A stretch of DNA of 64,000 nt from assembly GCA_026874595.1 (NCBI GenBank), contig CM049322.1, positions 61,064,532 to 61,128,531 of the forward strand, given 5' to 3'. The notes beneath the pieces were generated by a model. It was not told the DNA's origin and did not search any database. It saw only the letters and a program-made list of their open reading frames with translations. This DNA is from Sipunculus nudus (taxonomy: Eukaryota; Annelida; Sipuncula; Golfingiida; Sipunculidae). Made by a program: the position numbers and the translations under genes. Shown one piece after another: positions 23,501 through 32,423 of this stretch (its first letter is position 1; every line of letters begins with the position of its first letter).

Positions 23501-23700
23501 TTGTTTAAATTCTGCAAACTTATTTGTATAGACATCTTGGTATGAACTGGTACCATAAAACTGTTCTTTAATTGTAGCGTGAAACACAAAACGTTTGGCG
23601 ACATACGATATATTAAACATTCATTATCATTAGTCATCAAATTGTTCCAAATTTCTATAATGTAAATTGCAAGTCTATTAATAAATAATACGAATTTTAA
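20540..23700. repeat. Degenerate direct repeats of about 0.9-1.0 kb downstream of the Helentron
   Basis: The phrase gagagacca(a/c)(c/g)(c/t)gtgct-atcacaca...gtcatctc-ggt...caag(t/g)gacgtatccatc occurs at about 20690, 21672 and 22561. A second block (tagga-ata ... ggtaccataaaactgtcctt-atcgca) occurs at about 21175, 22200, 23075 and 23473, always about 500 bp after the first where both exist. A third block ending caagtctatta...aatac recurs before 21430, 22430 and 23690. The array lies on the 3' side of the minus-strand coding region, so it may be the element's 3' tail. An AT microsatellite occupies about 21428-21475. Confidence 0.8.
21486..21585 (-). pseudogene. Decayed copy of the Helentron endonuclease C-terminus
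   Basis: Read on the minus strand, this stretch matches the last 30 or so codons of the transposon endonuclease at 23715-23815: the HNNVGT and TAEVY segments are readable. The catalytic SDH motif has become SVI, and a stop codon falls four residues later. It shows that at least one older 3' end of the same or a sister element lies next to the present one. It cannot be functional on its own. Confidence 0.7.
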
Positions 23701-23714
23701 TTATGAACTATAAT

Positions 23715-26700
23715 TCATTTATTCTTGAAACTACAAAATGTTAGGTCATGATCGGAGAAGTATGTATCATAGACTTCTGCAGTAACTTCCAGCGTACCTA
23801 CATTGTTGTGGTATATATGGTCTATAAGCGTACCTCTGTCAGTTGTAGGCTGTGAAACAAATTGTTCGAATCCTAATTCTTTCATTAATAAAAATAATTT
23901 GCTTTCTTGCTGATGATTTAAATCATCATTAAAGTCGCCCAATACAAACACTGGCAAATTCAATTGCAAAGAGGACATAATAGAACGAAATCTTTGGCAA
24001 AAGTGTTCCAGAGGGTATAACGGTTTCCTGTATGCAACAACAAGAATCACGTTTGTTTCCTCAACTTTGTACTGCACGATTTTACATTCCAATGCTTCAT
24101 ATTCGACAGTAATCTCCTCTGCTTTAAGTTTCTGCTTAACACATATCATAACACCATGCAATCCACTGTGGTTCTGTTCCGACGGTACGTTATACCTAAA
24201 TATGTCAGAAAAAATATCGAGATTGTGCTCATCTGTCAAATATGTTTCGGTGAAACACATCACATCAGTGCGATTGAAAAGGCGAGCTTGTCTAGCAGTC
24301 AACAGGTCTGGAAGCTTTGGGAGAAAATAACGTACATTTAAATGACCAATGATTGTCCACTCAGCGTTTCGTTCCATCAGATTCATTTCATCAGCTGGTA
24401 TGGTATTTTTTCGCATTTCCTGCATTTCCTCTTCAATTTTTTTGTTGGCCTTTATTCCAGCAGCATCAAAGTCTACTATATATAACCCTTCCAGTGCCTT
24501 TACACGGCTAAATGCAACATAAGCTTGTCCTTTTCCAAAACGCTTAGCCTTTTTCATGTTCACAACAATTTTGTCTACCGTGAGACCCTGGCATTTGTGG
24601 ATGGTCACTGCCCATGCTAACGTTAATGGAAATTTTCTTCTTGCAATCTGAGCTCCCTTTCTGTTTCCCTTTTCGTATCTTGCTTCGTGTCTCTTGATAG
24701 GCACTCCATAGGGATATTCGTTTTTCCACTCACTGGCAGATAATGCACCTTTTCCAACAGACTGATCGTCAAACTTCACCAAAATCACTTGAACAGTTCC
24801 ACTCACGTGTTTTACTATCTTTTGTACTGTTCCTATAACACCATTGACCAGGCCATCAGCTGTATCGACGTTGTATGTAAGCATGACTCTGGCACCAACT
24901 GTCAACACAAGAATCGTATGTAAACCAGCCGTTTCAGATCGCTTTTGTGAAGTGTTCATCTTTTCTAAATTTACCTGCCCAGTGCTGTCTGTTTTATCAT
25001 CTGATGCATGAATGTGTATCAAATTGTCTTCATTTGGTTCCAGTTCTTTCAGTTTCTTCAAATTCCTTTCATCTACGTCACAATTGTATGCAAATACGTG
25101 CAAAGCGGAATGTGGATAATTTGGATCATCTTCCGTAATCTGTCGTGATTCTAATAATGAAATATCAGCTTCAGTGTGGTTTCCAGTTCTAAGGCGACAA
25201 AGCATTTCAGCAAAAGCACAGTCGTCTTTTTGACGCATCACCTCATCCAATTCATGTAGATAGAAGTTGTCTTTCCAAAGATTACCTTGTAGTCTTTCGA
25301 CAGGATCTTTTACTTGTTGATAGATCTGTGACTGTAATACTGGGGGGAGTTGATACATATCTCCAACTGCGTAGATTGAAACGTTTCCAAAATAAACAGA
25401 ATCAGCCGAAACGCCTTTGATTTTCTGCAGACGCTTGTGAATGTCTAGCAACATATCTGATCCAACCATCGAGATCTCGTCAATAATTAATATATGCAAA
25501 TTTTCAAGTTTGCACCTAAGTGTGTTCAATTTGTCAAAAGAAATATGATCGCCACCATACTTTCTTGTTTGCAGAGCTAAAGCAGAATGTATCGTCATAC
25601 CACCAATATTGAAAGCAGCGACTCCAGTGGGTGCAGTTAGAAGGACGGTAATGTCTGATATACCTATTGCGTTTGTCATGCGGAACAGTTTTCTCACATC
25701 AGAGTGTACAAGTTTGATGACATGTGATTTTCCAACACCACCTGGTCCACTCATGAACACATGATAAGGTTTCACAAGTTTCTTTTTTTTCAAAGCTAAA
25801 ACAGCTTCCTTGCACCATTTTCTGTTGAAAGATACGATCTGTGCTTGTTTTTCATTTAAAGAGCGTACCATCTTTCGGTATTCATCATCAGGTAAAATTT
25901 CTCTGTCAGCCTCTGCCTTGTAGCGGGCAATAATTTCCGAAGAATGGTCGGACTTTGGATTTTCGATAAATTCTGCATTAGCGTCAAGATCTTGCTGATC
26001 AATCTCTCTTTCTACCTCGATACCTTCAGCTTCGTCTTGCAAATTGTTATGTTCAGCACCAGGTGCAACATTTCCCCATGCATGTTCAGGTGGTCCAAAC
26101 TGTGCATTGTTTTGGATTGCTTGTTCCACGAGTTCTAGATTTTCTGTGTATTTTCCTTCATTTTCACCTATCATGTGCTGAACATGAAAGTAATGAGACG
26201 CAAAATCAGGAAAGCCACCCAACAGATCACCATCTTCGTTACGCCATGGTAGATATAGCATCAGTTTTGCTCGAAAGAAATCACTTGGACCTTTTTCAAT
26301 ACTAAACTTGTGAAATCTAATTACTGCTGGACGTCTTCGTTTGTACATCATACCGCCATTGTTATTCAGTTTGATCTGTTCGGGCAGTTCTGCTAGAATA
26401 TCTTCTTGTACATTATCGATATCTAATACAACTGGTACAGAGTCATTTTCCTCTTCATTCAAGTTTCCATATCTCACTTTATAGTTAGCTGCGAAGTCTT
26501 TCTGTGGTTTGAGAACAGCTGCTCGCACATCTTTGGCATCTGTATTGACAAACAAGACTTCTCTGCTGTATTGTTTCATGGGCATGGATAATATTCGGTA
26601 TACAGCTTCCTGAGCACTAACTTCACGATGATTAAGGAAAACTGAGCCTACACGGCGAAGCATGGATTTGATCTCCTGGTCCTTGTATTCTTTACATACT

Positions 26701-26846
26701 TGTTTTAACAGTTCACCAATGCCTTTCTCATTTTTTGTCATGTATGCAGCAATGTACATAACACATGCGTACGCATCTATGATGTACTGAATGTCAATGT
26801 TTGCCTGCCAAGCTTTCAGTATCACAGGGTTGTAAGGATTGATATG
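23715..26846 (-). CDS. Helentron Rep C-terminus, PIF1-like helicase and EEP endonuclease (frame-shifted half)
   Basis: Downstream half of the transposase. The frame has no ATG of its own: it becomes homologous at HINPYNPVILKAWQAN and its apparent start codon is GTG at 26825. Counting from that GTG, the two Rep tyrosines are Y24 and Y28 (YIAAYMTK), which cut and join DNA during rolling-circle transposition. The linker motif LPWRNE is at 192-197. Helicase motifs follow: Walker A GPGGVGKS 360-367, APTGVAA 398-404, Walker B IIDEIS 447-452, GDMYQLPP 488-495, VMRQ 529-532, TIHKCQG 741-747 and AYVAFSR 768-774. The endonuclease (about 826-1033) keeps N830, E860, GDFND with D964/N966, D1002-H1003 and SDH with H1026, the residues of AP-type nucleases. 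All key residues appear intact. It ends with TGA at 23715, and AATAAA overlaps the last codons. No intron is apparent. Confidence 0.88.
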   Translation of the reverse strand, partial: HINPYNPVILKAWQANIDIQYIIDAYACVMYIAAYMTKNEKGIGELLKQVCKEYKDQEIKSMLRRVGSVFLNHREVSAQEAVYRILSMPMKQYSREVLFVNTDAKDVRAAVLKPQKDFAANYKVRYGNLNEEENDSVPVVLDIDNVQEDILAELPEQIKLNNNGGMMYKRRRPAVIRFHKFSIEKGPSDFFRAKLMLYLPWRNEDGDLLGGFPDFASHYFHVQHMIGENEGKYTENLELVEQAIQNNAQFGPPEHAWGNVAPGAEHNNLQDEAEGIEVEREIDQQDLDANAEFIENPKSDHSSEIIARYKAEADREILPDDEYRKMVRSLNEKQAQIVSFNRKWCKEAVLALKKKKLVKPYHVFMSGPGGVGKSHVIKLVHSDVRKLFRMTNAIGISDITVLLTAPTGVAAFNIGGMTIHSALALQTRKYGGDHISFDKLNTLRCKLENLHILIIDEISMVGSDMLLDIHKRLQKIKGVSADSVYFGNVSIYAVGDMYQLPPVLQSQIYQQVKDPVERLQGNLWKDNFYLHELDEVMRQKDDCAFAEMLCRLRTGNHTEADISLLESRQITEDDPNYPHSALHVFAYNCDVDERNLKKLKELEPNEDNLIHIHASDDKTDSTGQVNLEKMNTSQKRSETAGLHTILVLTVGARVMLTYNVDTADGLVNGVIGTVQKIVKHVSGTVQVILVKFDDQSVGKGALSASEWKNEYPYGVPIKRHEARYEKGNRKGAQIARRKFPLTLAWAVTIHKCQGLTVDKIVVNMKKAKRFGKGQAYVAFSRVKALEGLYIVDFDAAGIKANKKIEEEMQEMRKNTIPADEMNLMERNAEWTIIGHLNVRYFLPKLPDLLTARQARLFNRTDVMCFTETYLTDEHNLDIFSDIFRYNVPSEQNHSGLHGVMICVKQKLKAEEITVEYEALECKIVQYKVEETNVILVVAYRKPLYPLEHFCQRFRSIMSSLQLNLPVFVLGDFNDDLNHQQESKLFLLMKELGFEQFVSQPTTDRGTLIDHIYHNNVGTLEVTAEVYDTYFSDHDLTFCSFKNK

Positions 26847-29800
26847 ACCTCTTTAACACTATTGTTTTACCCCTTTGTGATACCAATAACTGTTCAACGT
26901 ACTCTTGTAGCGAAACACAGGCTTTGTCTAGAATATGTTGCAGTTTGGCGTCTTTTGACGTCTCATCATCATACATTACATCTTTCACTTTTTGGAGTAC
27001 ACGGGATGCACGATCTTTCTTTAATTTTGCCATTTCATCATCTGGTTCTTTTGCAATGAGTGTGACTGGGCTAGGAGGTCTAGGAAAGCTAAATCTACAC
27101 GGTCCTTTCTTCTTGCAATAACTTGAGTGATTGTGAGTTTGCAATTGTTTCACAAGTCTTTGCAACGATTCCTCTTTATCACCAGGTATAGCAAAGGTAA
27201 TGTATTTGTTAACAAATGATGCAACTACTTCATCTGAATCAGAATCAGTTTTCGGCGCATCTTTCACCCATAAGAGTGTATGTGCATGAGGAGAACCACG
27301 AGCCTGAAATTCTATTCGAATAACGTAGTCCACTATTTCCCCTAATGGTTGCGCTTTTGATTTGAGAACATCTCGAAACAAGAGTTCTAATCTGTACTGA
27401 AAATGTCGTGCAGCAGTAACTGGATTTCTTCTCCGCCATTGTGATCTCTCAGAGAATGATAATTGTTTCACATCATCATCAGTCAATATCGTGCCATACT
27501 GTCTCGCTATTGTTTGAATCACATCAGGCCATTGCATGTCAGCAGCAGATACCGTGAAAAACCAGGTTGGTATTCCCAACTGTCGAACCATACCGAGAAC
27601 ATCATAGAATACACTCTGAAAATATGCAGGAGTTCCCCTCACGTTTTTCAAAATTCTATAGGCTTGATCTGATTTTACAAAACTTTTCATTTGTTCTACG
27701 TTTTTTACCATGCCTGCATTAAGACGTTTTCCCTGAAAGTGTCTTTCACTAGCTCGTCTGAAAATGTAGTGATTAATATCACTTGTAACTTGCTTACATT
27801 TCGTCGCATATTGTGCACTGAATATGTACTCAATAGATCTTGAGAACCTCCCATCAACATCAAGCAATCTTTGGTTGAAATATCTTCGAGCATTCAACTG
27901 CACAGGTCGTTCAGCTGTTAGAGCATTTGTTCCATCAGGATACTTGTCAGGATTTGATAATTCCTCAAAGTTCGGATCACTCAAAAGTGGCACTGGTTTT
28001 GATCCATCACCTGGTGCAACACTGATTATTTTGTTCAGCAATTCAGGATCTTCATTCATCATACTTGTTTCATATGGCAAGCCTCGCACTTTAGATGCTT
28101 CTTCAAACGCATATTCATCTTGTTCTCTTAGGTCTTCGTCGTCTTCAGAACATGACATATTTCCATCGACTTTGTCAACTGCAGTGTGTAATTTCTGTAC
28201 ACTTTCACAATTGTCTGCACAAAAATCTTTTTGGTTCATTTCTACAGCTGCTTCAGTGTATGGCTCAAATATCACATAATGCGACTGTCCCATAAGTCCG
28301 AGATGAATTTCCTTTATCTCACTACTTCCAAACCTTGGACTTATCGTGTGAACCATAAGAGCACTCGTTGAGTGTACATTCACTTTCACTGAATACATAT
28401 CTGCTAAAGCCTGGAGCACCAGATGATCACCCCAACTTTGAATTCTTAAGTCATCTATGTATCTTATCCACTGGATTTCTCTTTGCGCGTCTCTATCTGT
28501 CATTTCATTAAGGTACAAATCTTCAGCAGTAGGCTGTTCCGTGTCAGCATTTGCAAGGTCTTCACTTTCCATTCTAGTAGCAACAAATTCAATGTAATTT
28601 TCCTTGTTTTCAATCATATAATTAGCTACTTGGTAACGTAAAAGAACTACGTTCGTATCTGTTATACCCAACCTCTCCAGATGGTACCAAAATGCATAAA
28701 ACATACAATTTCCATCTCCTGGAACATCAATAACATGCATTCTACTTTGACTTGCCATGGTGATCAATTTTTCATGGTCATTTCGACAATCGCTGACATC
28801 AGTCACAGAAACAACTTCAGTACGGTGCTGCGGTTTCTCAATGACGTTCCCTTTTCTACTATTTATTTCCTTTTCAGTGTCATCCGGGTTTTCTTCAGTT
28901 TCATCATGTTTTTCAGTTGAAAAGGCATTTTTCTTTGTCTGCGCAACAGCCTCCCAAAGCTTAGAATCATCATTTGTCAAATCTTTCAGCCAATTCTCAT
29001 TAATTCGAATATTTGCATAATGTGGATGCAAGCGATGACAACATGAGCATACATAATTTGCAGAATGACGTACTTTTTCTAAGAACTCGGAAATAACAAT
29101 TTCATTTTCAGGGACTATGTAACGACATTCATGTCGGTGCTTTCTGCTGAAAAATGCCGCTTTGCTCAATCTCTGTTGAGTTTCTTGTTCAGTTTCTAGT
29201 GCTCTTAATTCTTTTTTACGTGTTGACTCTAAATCAAGTCTCTCTCTCTTTTCCTCACTTGTTTCAGATTCACGCAATTTAGTCTGTCGTTTCCTTTGGG
29301 AGCACAGTCTTTCTTGCTTTTTCTCAGTAGTTTCAAATTCACGTTGAATAAAGTGCCTTTCTTGATCTTTGGACACTCTTTCTTGCTTTTTCTCAGGCGT
29401 TTCACAATCACGTAATTTATTTTGTCTTATCCTTTGAGAGCACAGTCTTTCGTGATTTTCCTTAGGCGTTTCACAATCAAGTAATTTTTTCTGTCTTATC
29501 CTTTGAGAGCTCACTCTTTCTTGTTTTTTCTCAGGGGTTTCACAATCAAGTATTTTATTCTGTCTTATCTTTTGAGAGCCCAGTCTTTCTTGCTTTTCCT
29601 CAGAGGTTTCACAATCAAGTAATTTATTCTGTCTTATCCTTTGAGAGCCCAGTCTTTCTTGCTTTTTCTCAGGCGTTTCACAATCAAGTAATTTTTTCTG
29701 TCTTATCCTTTGAGAGCAAACTCTTGCTTGCTTTTTCTCAGAGGTTTCACAATCAAGTAATTTATTCTGTCTTATCCTTTGAGAGCACAGCCTTTCTTGC

Positions 29801-30240
29801 TTTTTCTCGGACGTTTCACAATCAAGTAATTTATTCTGTCTTATCCTTTGAGAGCCCAGTCTTTCTTGCTTTTTCTCAGGCGTTTCACAATCAAGTAATT
29901 TTTTCTGTCTTATCATTTGAGAGCAAACTCTTGCTTGCTTTTTCTCAGAGGTTTCACAATCAAGTAATTTATTCTGTCTTATCCTTTGAGAGCACAGCCT
30001 TTCTTGCTTTTTCTCGGACGTTTCACAATCAAGTAATTTCTTCTGTCTTATCCTTTCAGAGCATAGTCTTTTTTGCTTTTTCTCAGGGGGTTCAGAATCA
30101 CGCAATCGACTCTGTCTTTTCTTTTGGGAGCGAAGTCTTTCTTGTTTTTCAATTTCAGTTTCTGCTAATCTCTGTTCTCTTTTATTCAACATGTCTGCTT
30201 TCTTTTTCTGTTTGAAACTCTTTCGTTTTGTTCTCGGCAT
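26794..30240 (-). CDS. Helentron N-terminal half: 23-residue repeats, OTU protease, Rep HUH domain (truncated by frameshift)
   Basis: The first ATG is at 30240 (A at -3). The frame is open back to 30282, but only from a TTG, an unlikely start in a eukaryote. From the ATG it is 1,148 residues. Residues about 48-333 are about 13 tandem copies of a 23-residue basic/acidic repeat. A Cys/His cluster (CSCCHRLHPH) is at about 398-407. The OTU domain has D509-G-N-C512 (DGNC nucleophile motif), WGDH 603-606 and the catalytic histidine H654 in SHY, so it looks competent as a cysteine protease or deubiquitinase. The Rep region has FFTVSAADMQWP at about 894-905 and the metal-binding HUH pair H985/H987 (PHAH, 27280-27288). 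After IVLKR the frame diverges and stops at 26794, before the catalytic tyrosines, which lie in the overlapping frame. As written the product would be Rep without its nucleophile. Confidence 0.88.
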   Translation of the reverse strand: MPRTKRKSFKQKKKADMLNKREQRLAETEIEKQERLRSQKKRQSRLRDSEPPEKKQKRLCSERIRQKKLLDCETSEKKQERLCSQRIRQNKLLDCETSEKKQARVCSQMIRQKKLLDCETPEKKQERLGSQRIRQNKLLDCETSEKKQERLCSQRIRQNKLLDCETSEKKQARVCSQRIRQKKLLDCETPEKKQERLGSQRIRQNKLLDCETSEEKQERLGSQKIRQNKILDCETPEKKQERVSSQRIRQKKLLDCETPKENHERLCSQRIRQNKLRDCETPEKKQERVSKDQERHFIQREFETTEKKQERLCSQRKRQTKLRESETSEEKRERLDLESTRKKELRALETEQETQQRLSKAAFFSRKHRHECRYIVPENEIVISEFLEKVRHSANYVCSCCHRLHPHYANIRINENWLKDLTNDDSKLWEAVAQTKKNAFSTEKHDETEENPDDTEKEINSRKGNVIEKPQHRTEVVSVTDVSDCRNDHEKLITMASQSRMHVIDVPGDGNCMFYAFWYHLERLGITDTNVVLLRYQVANYMIENKENYIEFVATRMESEDLANADTEQPTAEDLYLNEMTDRDAQREIQWIRYIDDLRIQSWGDHLVLQALADMYSVKVNVHSTSALMVHTISPRFGSSEIKEIHLGLMGQSHYVIFEPYTEAAVEMNQKDFCADNCESVQKLHTAVDKVDGNMSCSEDDEDLREQDEYAFEEASKVRGLPYETSMMNEDPELLNKIISVAPGDGSKPVPLLSDPNFEELSNPDKYPDGTNALTAERPVQLNARRYFNQRLLDVDGRFSRSIEYIFSAQYATKCKQVTSDINHYIFRRASERHFQGKRLNAGMVKNVEQMKSFVKSDQAYRILKNVRGTPAYFQSVFYDVLGMVRQLGIPTWFFTVSAADMQWPDVIQTIARQYGTILTDDDVKQLSFSERSQWRRRNPVTAARHFQYRLELLFRDVLKSKAQPLGEIVDYVIRIEFQARGSPHAHTLLWVKDAPKTDSDSDEVVASFVNKYITFAIPGDKEESLQRLVKQLQTHNHSSYCKKKGPCRFSFPRPPSPVTLIAKEPDDEMAKLKKDRASRVLQKVKDVMYDDETSKDAKLQHILDKACVSLQEYVEQLLVSQRGKTIVLKRSYQSLQPCDTESLAGKH
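26840..26858 (-). other. Frame change inside the Rep domain
   Basis: On the minus strand, codons up to AGG (26848-26850) read VLKR in the upstream frame. One base later (after the T at 26847), CAT (26844-26846) opens the conserved HINPYNP block in the other frame. That second frame is closed just upstream by TAA at 26853-26855. A one-base gain, or a deletion that also removed a few residues between VLKR and HINPYNP, would explain it. A short intron or sequencing error is less likely but not excluded. Confidence 0.85.
29240..30100 (-). repeat. 69-bp coding minisatellite (23-residue repeats)
   Basis: About 13 copies, of the form E-T-(S/P)-E-K-K-Q-E-R-(L/V)-x-S-Q-R-I-R-Q-x-K-L-L-D-C. All remain in frame. 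Within them, a three-copy block of 207 bp is present twice in tandem (29611-30024) with almost no differences, one being catttg against cctttg, so the latest expansion is recent. The strong charge pattern predicts a long helix. The 23-residue period and the ET-PE-R-RL-R-R spacing match the STPR repeat of silkworm FMBP-1, a DNA-binding domain. Confidence 0.92.
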
Positions 30241-30469
30241 TATTACAAATCCAAAGTAAAACAGCACAAATGTGCAACCCAAATTTTACGTGATAACAGT
30301 AACAAATCCGATGCACAGGCGAATAGTAAAACTCGATACTAGGCTATCGAATGGTACTTTAAGCAACTGTATTCTAGGTTATCCAGGGATACTGTAAGAA
30401 AAAAGACTTTACTGCCTTTATTACTCAAAATTGCTCGGGTTTATATTTATTTGCTGTACTTTTTACTCA

Positions 30470-30490
30470 GTTATATAAAATATATATCTC
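30470..30490 (-). promoter_or_regulatory. Possible TATA-like sequence upstream of the Helentron ATG
   Basis: The minus strand reads tatattttatataa about 235 bp upstream of the ATG at 30240. The surroundings are AT-rich, so it may be chance. Confidence 0.2.
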
Positions 30491-30680
30491 TCATTCCTCA
30501 GCACTTAAAAATATTCTAACATACAAGTTCAATAATCTACACTTATTTCACTTGTGTGATACAAACCTTTTATGTACAAACCTTCCTCTCAGCAAATGTG
30601 TCAAGATTCACCAAATTTTCTGCACCGTTTTCAACGTGAACTGAAAAGTAAACTGCAATTTTTTTTCCAAGAGATTCAAC

Positions 30681-30888
30681 AGGCTTTGTGTAGGTTATGT
30701 AAAGGCTATGTAAAGACTATGTAAAGGCAATGTAAAGCCAATGAACGGCAATGTATGCAAGCTCTGTGTTTTTAACGAGGTACACCTCAAAAAATTGAAA
30801 ACAGCTTTTTGTTTTTAACGAGGTACACCTCAAAAAAATGAAAAAAGCTCTGCGTTTTTTACGAGGTACGTCCTCTGCAATATGAATG
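30681..30888. repeat. Two short tandem arrays upstream of the Helentron
   Basis: Seven 11-bp units of the aggctatgtaa type fill 30681-30757. They are followed by three 43-bp units starting at 30760, 30803 and 30846, each with tttttaacgaggtacacctc followed by an A run. GAGGT-ac-ACCTC is a small palindrome inside the second unit. Both arrays lie 440-650 bp upstream of the transposon ATG. Confidence 0.9.
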
Positions 30889-31096
30889 AGATGAGTCTGA
30901 GTTTTTATTGAGGTTCAGAATCCTCAAATGAAATGACAGATGGTGGATGAATGAAAATGAGTGATTCTCCAGACTGAAACACAGCACCTGAAACAATAAA
31001 ATAATTCTATTAGAACATTCACTAAAAACAACAAAAATGATAGGGACAATTAGGGAAATAACATGTTACACAACTGACACTTGTATTCTCAAATTT

Positions 31097-31735
31097 GCTA
31101 CGACGCCGGTCATCCGAACATCTTTTATTCGAAAATCGCTTATCCGAATTTAAAATAAAAGAAAAAAATGACAATTTATCCAAAATTCCACTAACAAAAT
31201 TTCTTTACAGAAAAGGTACATAATATCGTCAATTCCAAGTTAATGCAGCAAGATCAGGTAGTAAGTTCACATAGACAGCAGGTGTGGAAAAAAACACCCG
31301 TGGGGCCTAGTTTACTCTGGTTACTATAATATAAAATGCAAGGGCTGGGGTATTAATATAGTACAAATGAAATCTTACTAAAGACCACTACTAATGATGT
31401 AGTTGTCCTTTGATCTTGGCGGCTTGAAAGAACAACTTTTGATCTTCCGCTCAAATTTACATACAAAACGGATTGCATCGAAGCACTTTTCACCAAAACT
31501 AACTTTGATACATATAAAAGCATAAATTTAATAAATTCTATCGAAAATAATATATATTGTCGCACGTACATTCTACGTATCTTTCTTTAATTTGGACGAC
31601 TCTGAAAACACCAGAACTCGGCGATATTCATGGCGATTCGTGATGCAGTTTTCTGCAAAACTGATCATCCGAACGATCGTATAGCCGAACAAAGAGCTTG
31701 TCCCCCCAGGTGTTCGGATGAACGATGTCGTACTG
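31097..31735. mobile_element. MITE-like element with ATCCGAAC inverted ends
   Basis: The left end, tacgacgccggtcatccgaac, and the right end, gttcggatgaacgatgtcgta, are inverted matches with a few changes. The right end is followed by TA (31736-31737); the left end is too worn to show the duplication. End sequences with repeated ATCCGAA are typical of pogo/Tigger-type elements. No transposase frame is present. Confidence 0.55.
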
Positions 31736-32246
31736 TACTAAATTGTTTTACACCAATATAAAGACCCGCAGGAATTATGTTACAGTTAATACGTTTATAA
31801 TTCTCATTAAATATTTCATTAAGAGCTTTGTTAAGGGTCAGTTTATATTAAATAATTATAAAATAGATTATTTCAAACCGTCACTCCCACAATCGAGAGG
31901 ACAAATTGGAATGCAATGCAATATTAAGGCAATATTGATAAAGTATAGCTCAGCATAGGAGGCAGCATCATACCTTTAAAGGCAAATTTATAAGAAATTA
32001 AGAAACAAATGTATCAATTATATGCTTAGTTTTCTGTAGACATAATTTTACTTTTTAGGAATACACGTTACCTCCATACTTAATGAACTAGTGTTACTTA
32101 CCGTCAATAAATATATCCTTAGGAATTCATTAGAGATCTTTCGTTATACAAGCATATACTTCACCTCTATAAAAAAGCAGTGGTACTTACCGTCAATAAA
32201 CATATGCTAAGGTTTCATTGGACAAATTTCGTTATACAAGGATATA

Positions 32247-32423
32247 CAGTGGAACCCTGTAATTACCAATACTTTGGCGACTGACCAAAGTGGCCGCTCT
32301 TTGGGGTAGGTGGTATTTTGGAAAATCTAATTTACATGGATCGTTCATTCGGGACCAAGAAAAGTGGTCGCAATTGTGCGGGGGGTCGCAATTGTGGGAT
32401 GGTCGCAAGGCGGTGTTCCACTG
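32247..32423. mobile_element. 177-bp MITE, TA target site (copy 1)
   Basis: CAGTGGAACCC at the left and GTGTTCCACTG at the right are inverted ends flanked by TA (32245-32246 and 32424-32425). The paralogous repeat unit at 32141-32176 has the same flanks joined at a single TA (32157-32158) with no element, which is an empty site. End sequence and TA duplication fit a pogo/Tigger-derived MITE. Confidence 0.85.

Larger units (their letters stand above)
23700..30300 (-). mobile_element. Helentron-type rolling-circle transposon, coding core
   Basis: Two overlapping minus-strand frames together carry the domain set of an animal Helentron: OTU protease, HUH Rep, PIF1-like helicase and a C-terminal EEP endonuclease. 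The endonuclease at the C-terminus distinguishes Helentrons from canonical Helitrons. There is no reverse transcriptase, so this is not a LINE. I could not place either end: the 3' side passes into 0.9-kb repeats (20.5-23.7 kb), and the 5' side into short tandem repeats (30.68-30.89 kb) and AT-rich sequence. One frame change within Rep (about 26847) breaks the coding sequence. Confidence 0.85.

Noticed and set aside
23065-23620. Two small minus-strand frames with a shared FYGT segment
   Set aside because: They are two copies of the same repeat block; each is short, their reading differs after a few residues and no domain is recognisable.
24067-30215. Plus-strand frames opposite the transposon, including a 163-codon serine/phenylalanine-rich one at 29724
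   Set aside because: They are antisense shadows of the transposon; the longest mirrors the 69-bp coding minisatellite.
26794-30240. Viral origin for the OTU protease
   Set aside because: OTU domains occur in several viruses, but here the domain is followed in the same frame by the Rep HUH region, and the adjoining frame encodes the helicase and endonuclease.
30241-30282. N-terminal extension of 14 hydrophobic residues as a signal peptide
   Set aside because: The frame reaches that far only from a TTG; the first ATG is at 30240.
23700-30300. LINE or CR1-like retrotransposon, because of the EEP endonuclease
   Set aside because: There is no reverse transcriptase; the endonuclease is fused behind a helicase and Rep, which is the Helentron arrangement.
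30757-30888. Hairpin plus T-run as an intrinsic terminator
   Set aside because: The arms are only 5 bp (GAGGT/ACCTC), the element is tandemly repeated and the genome is eukaryotic.
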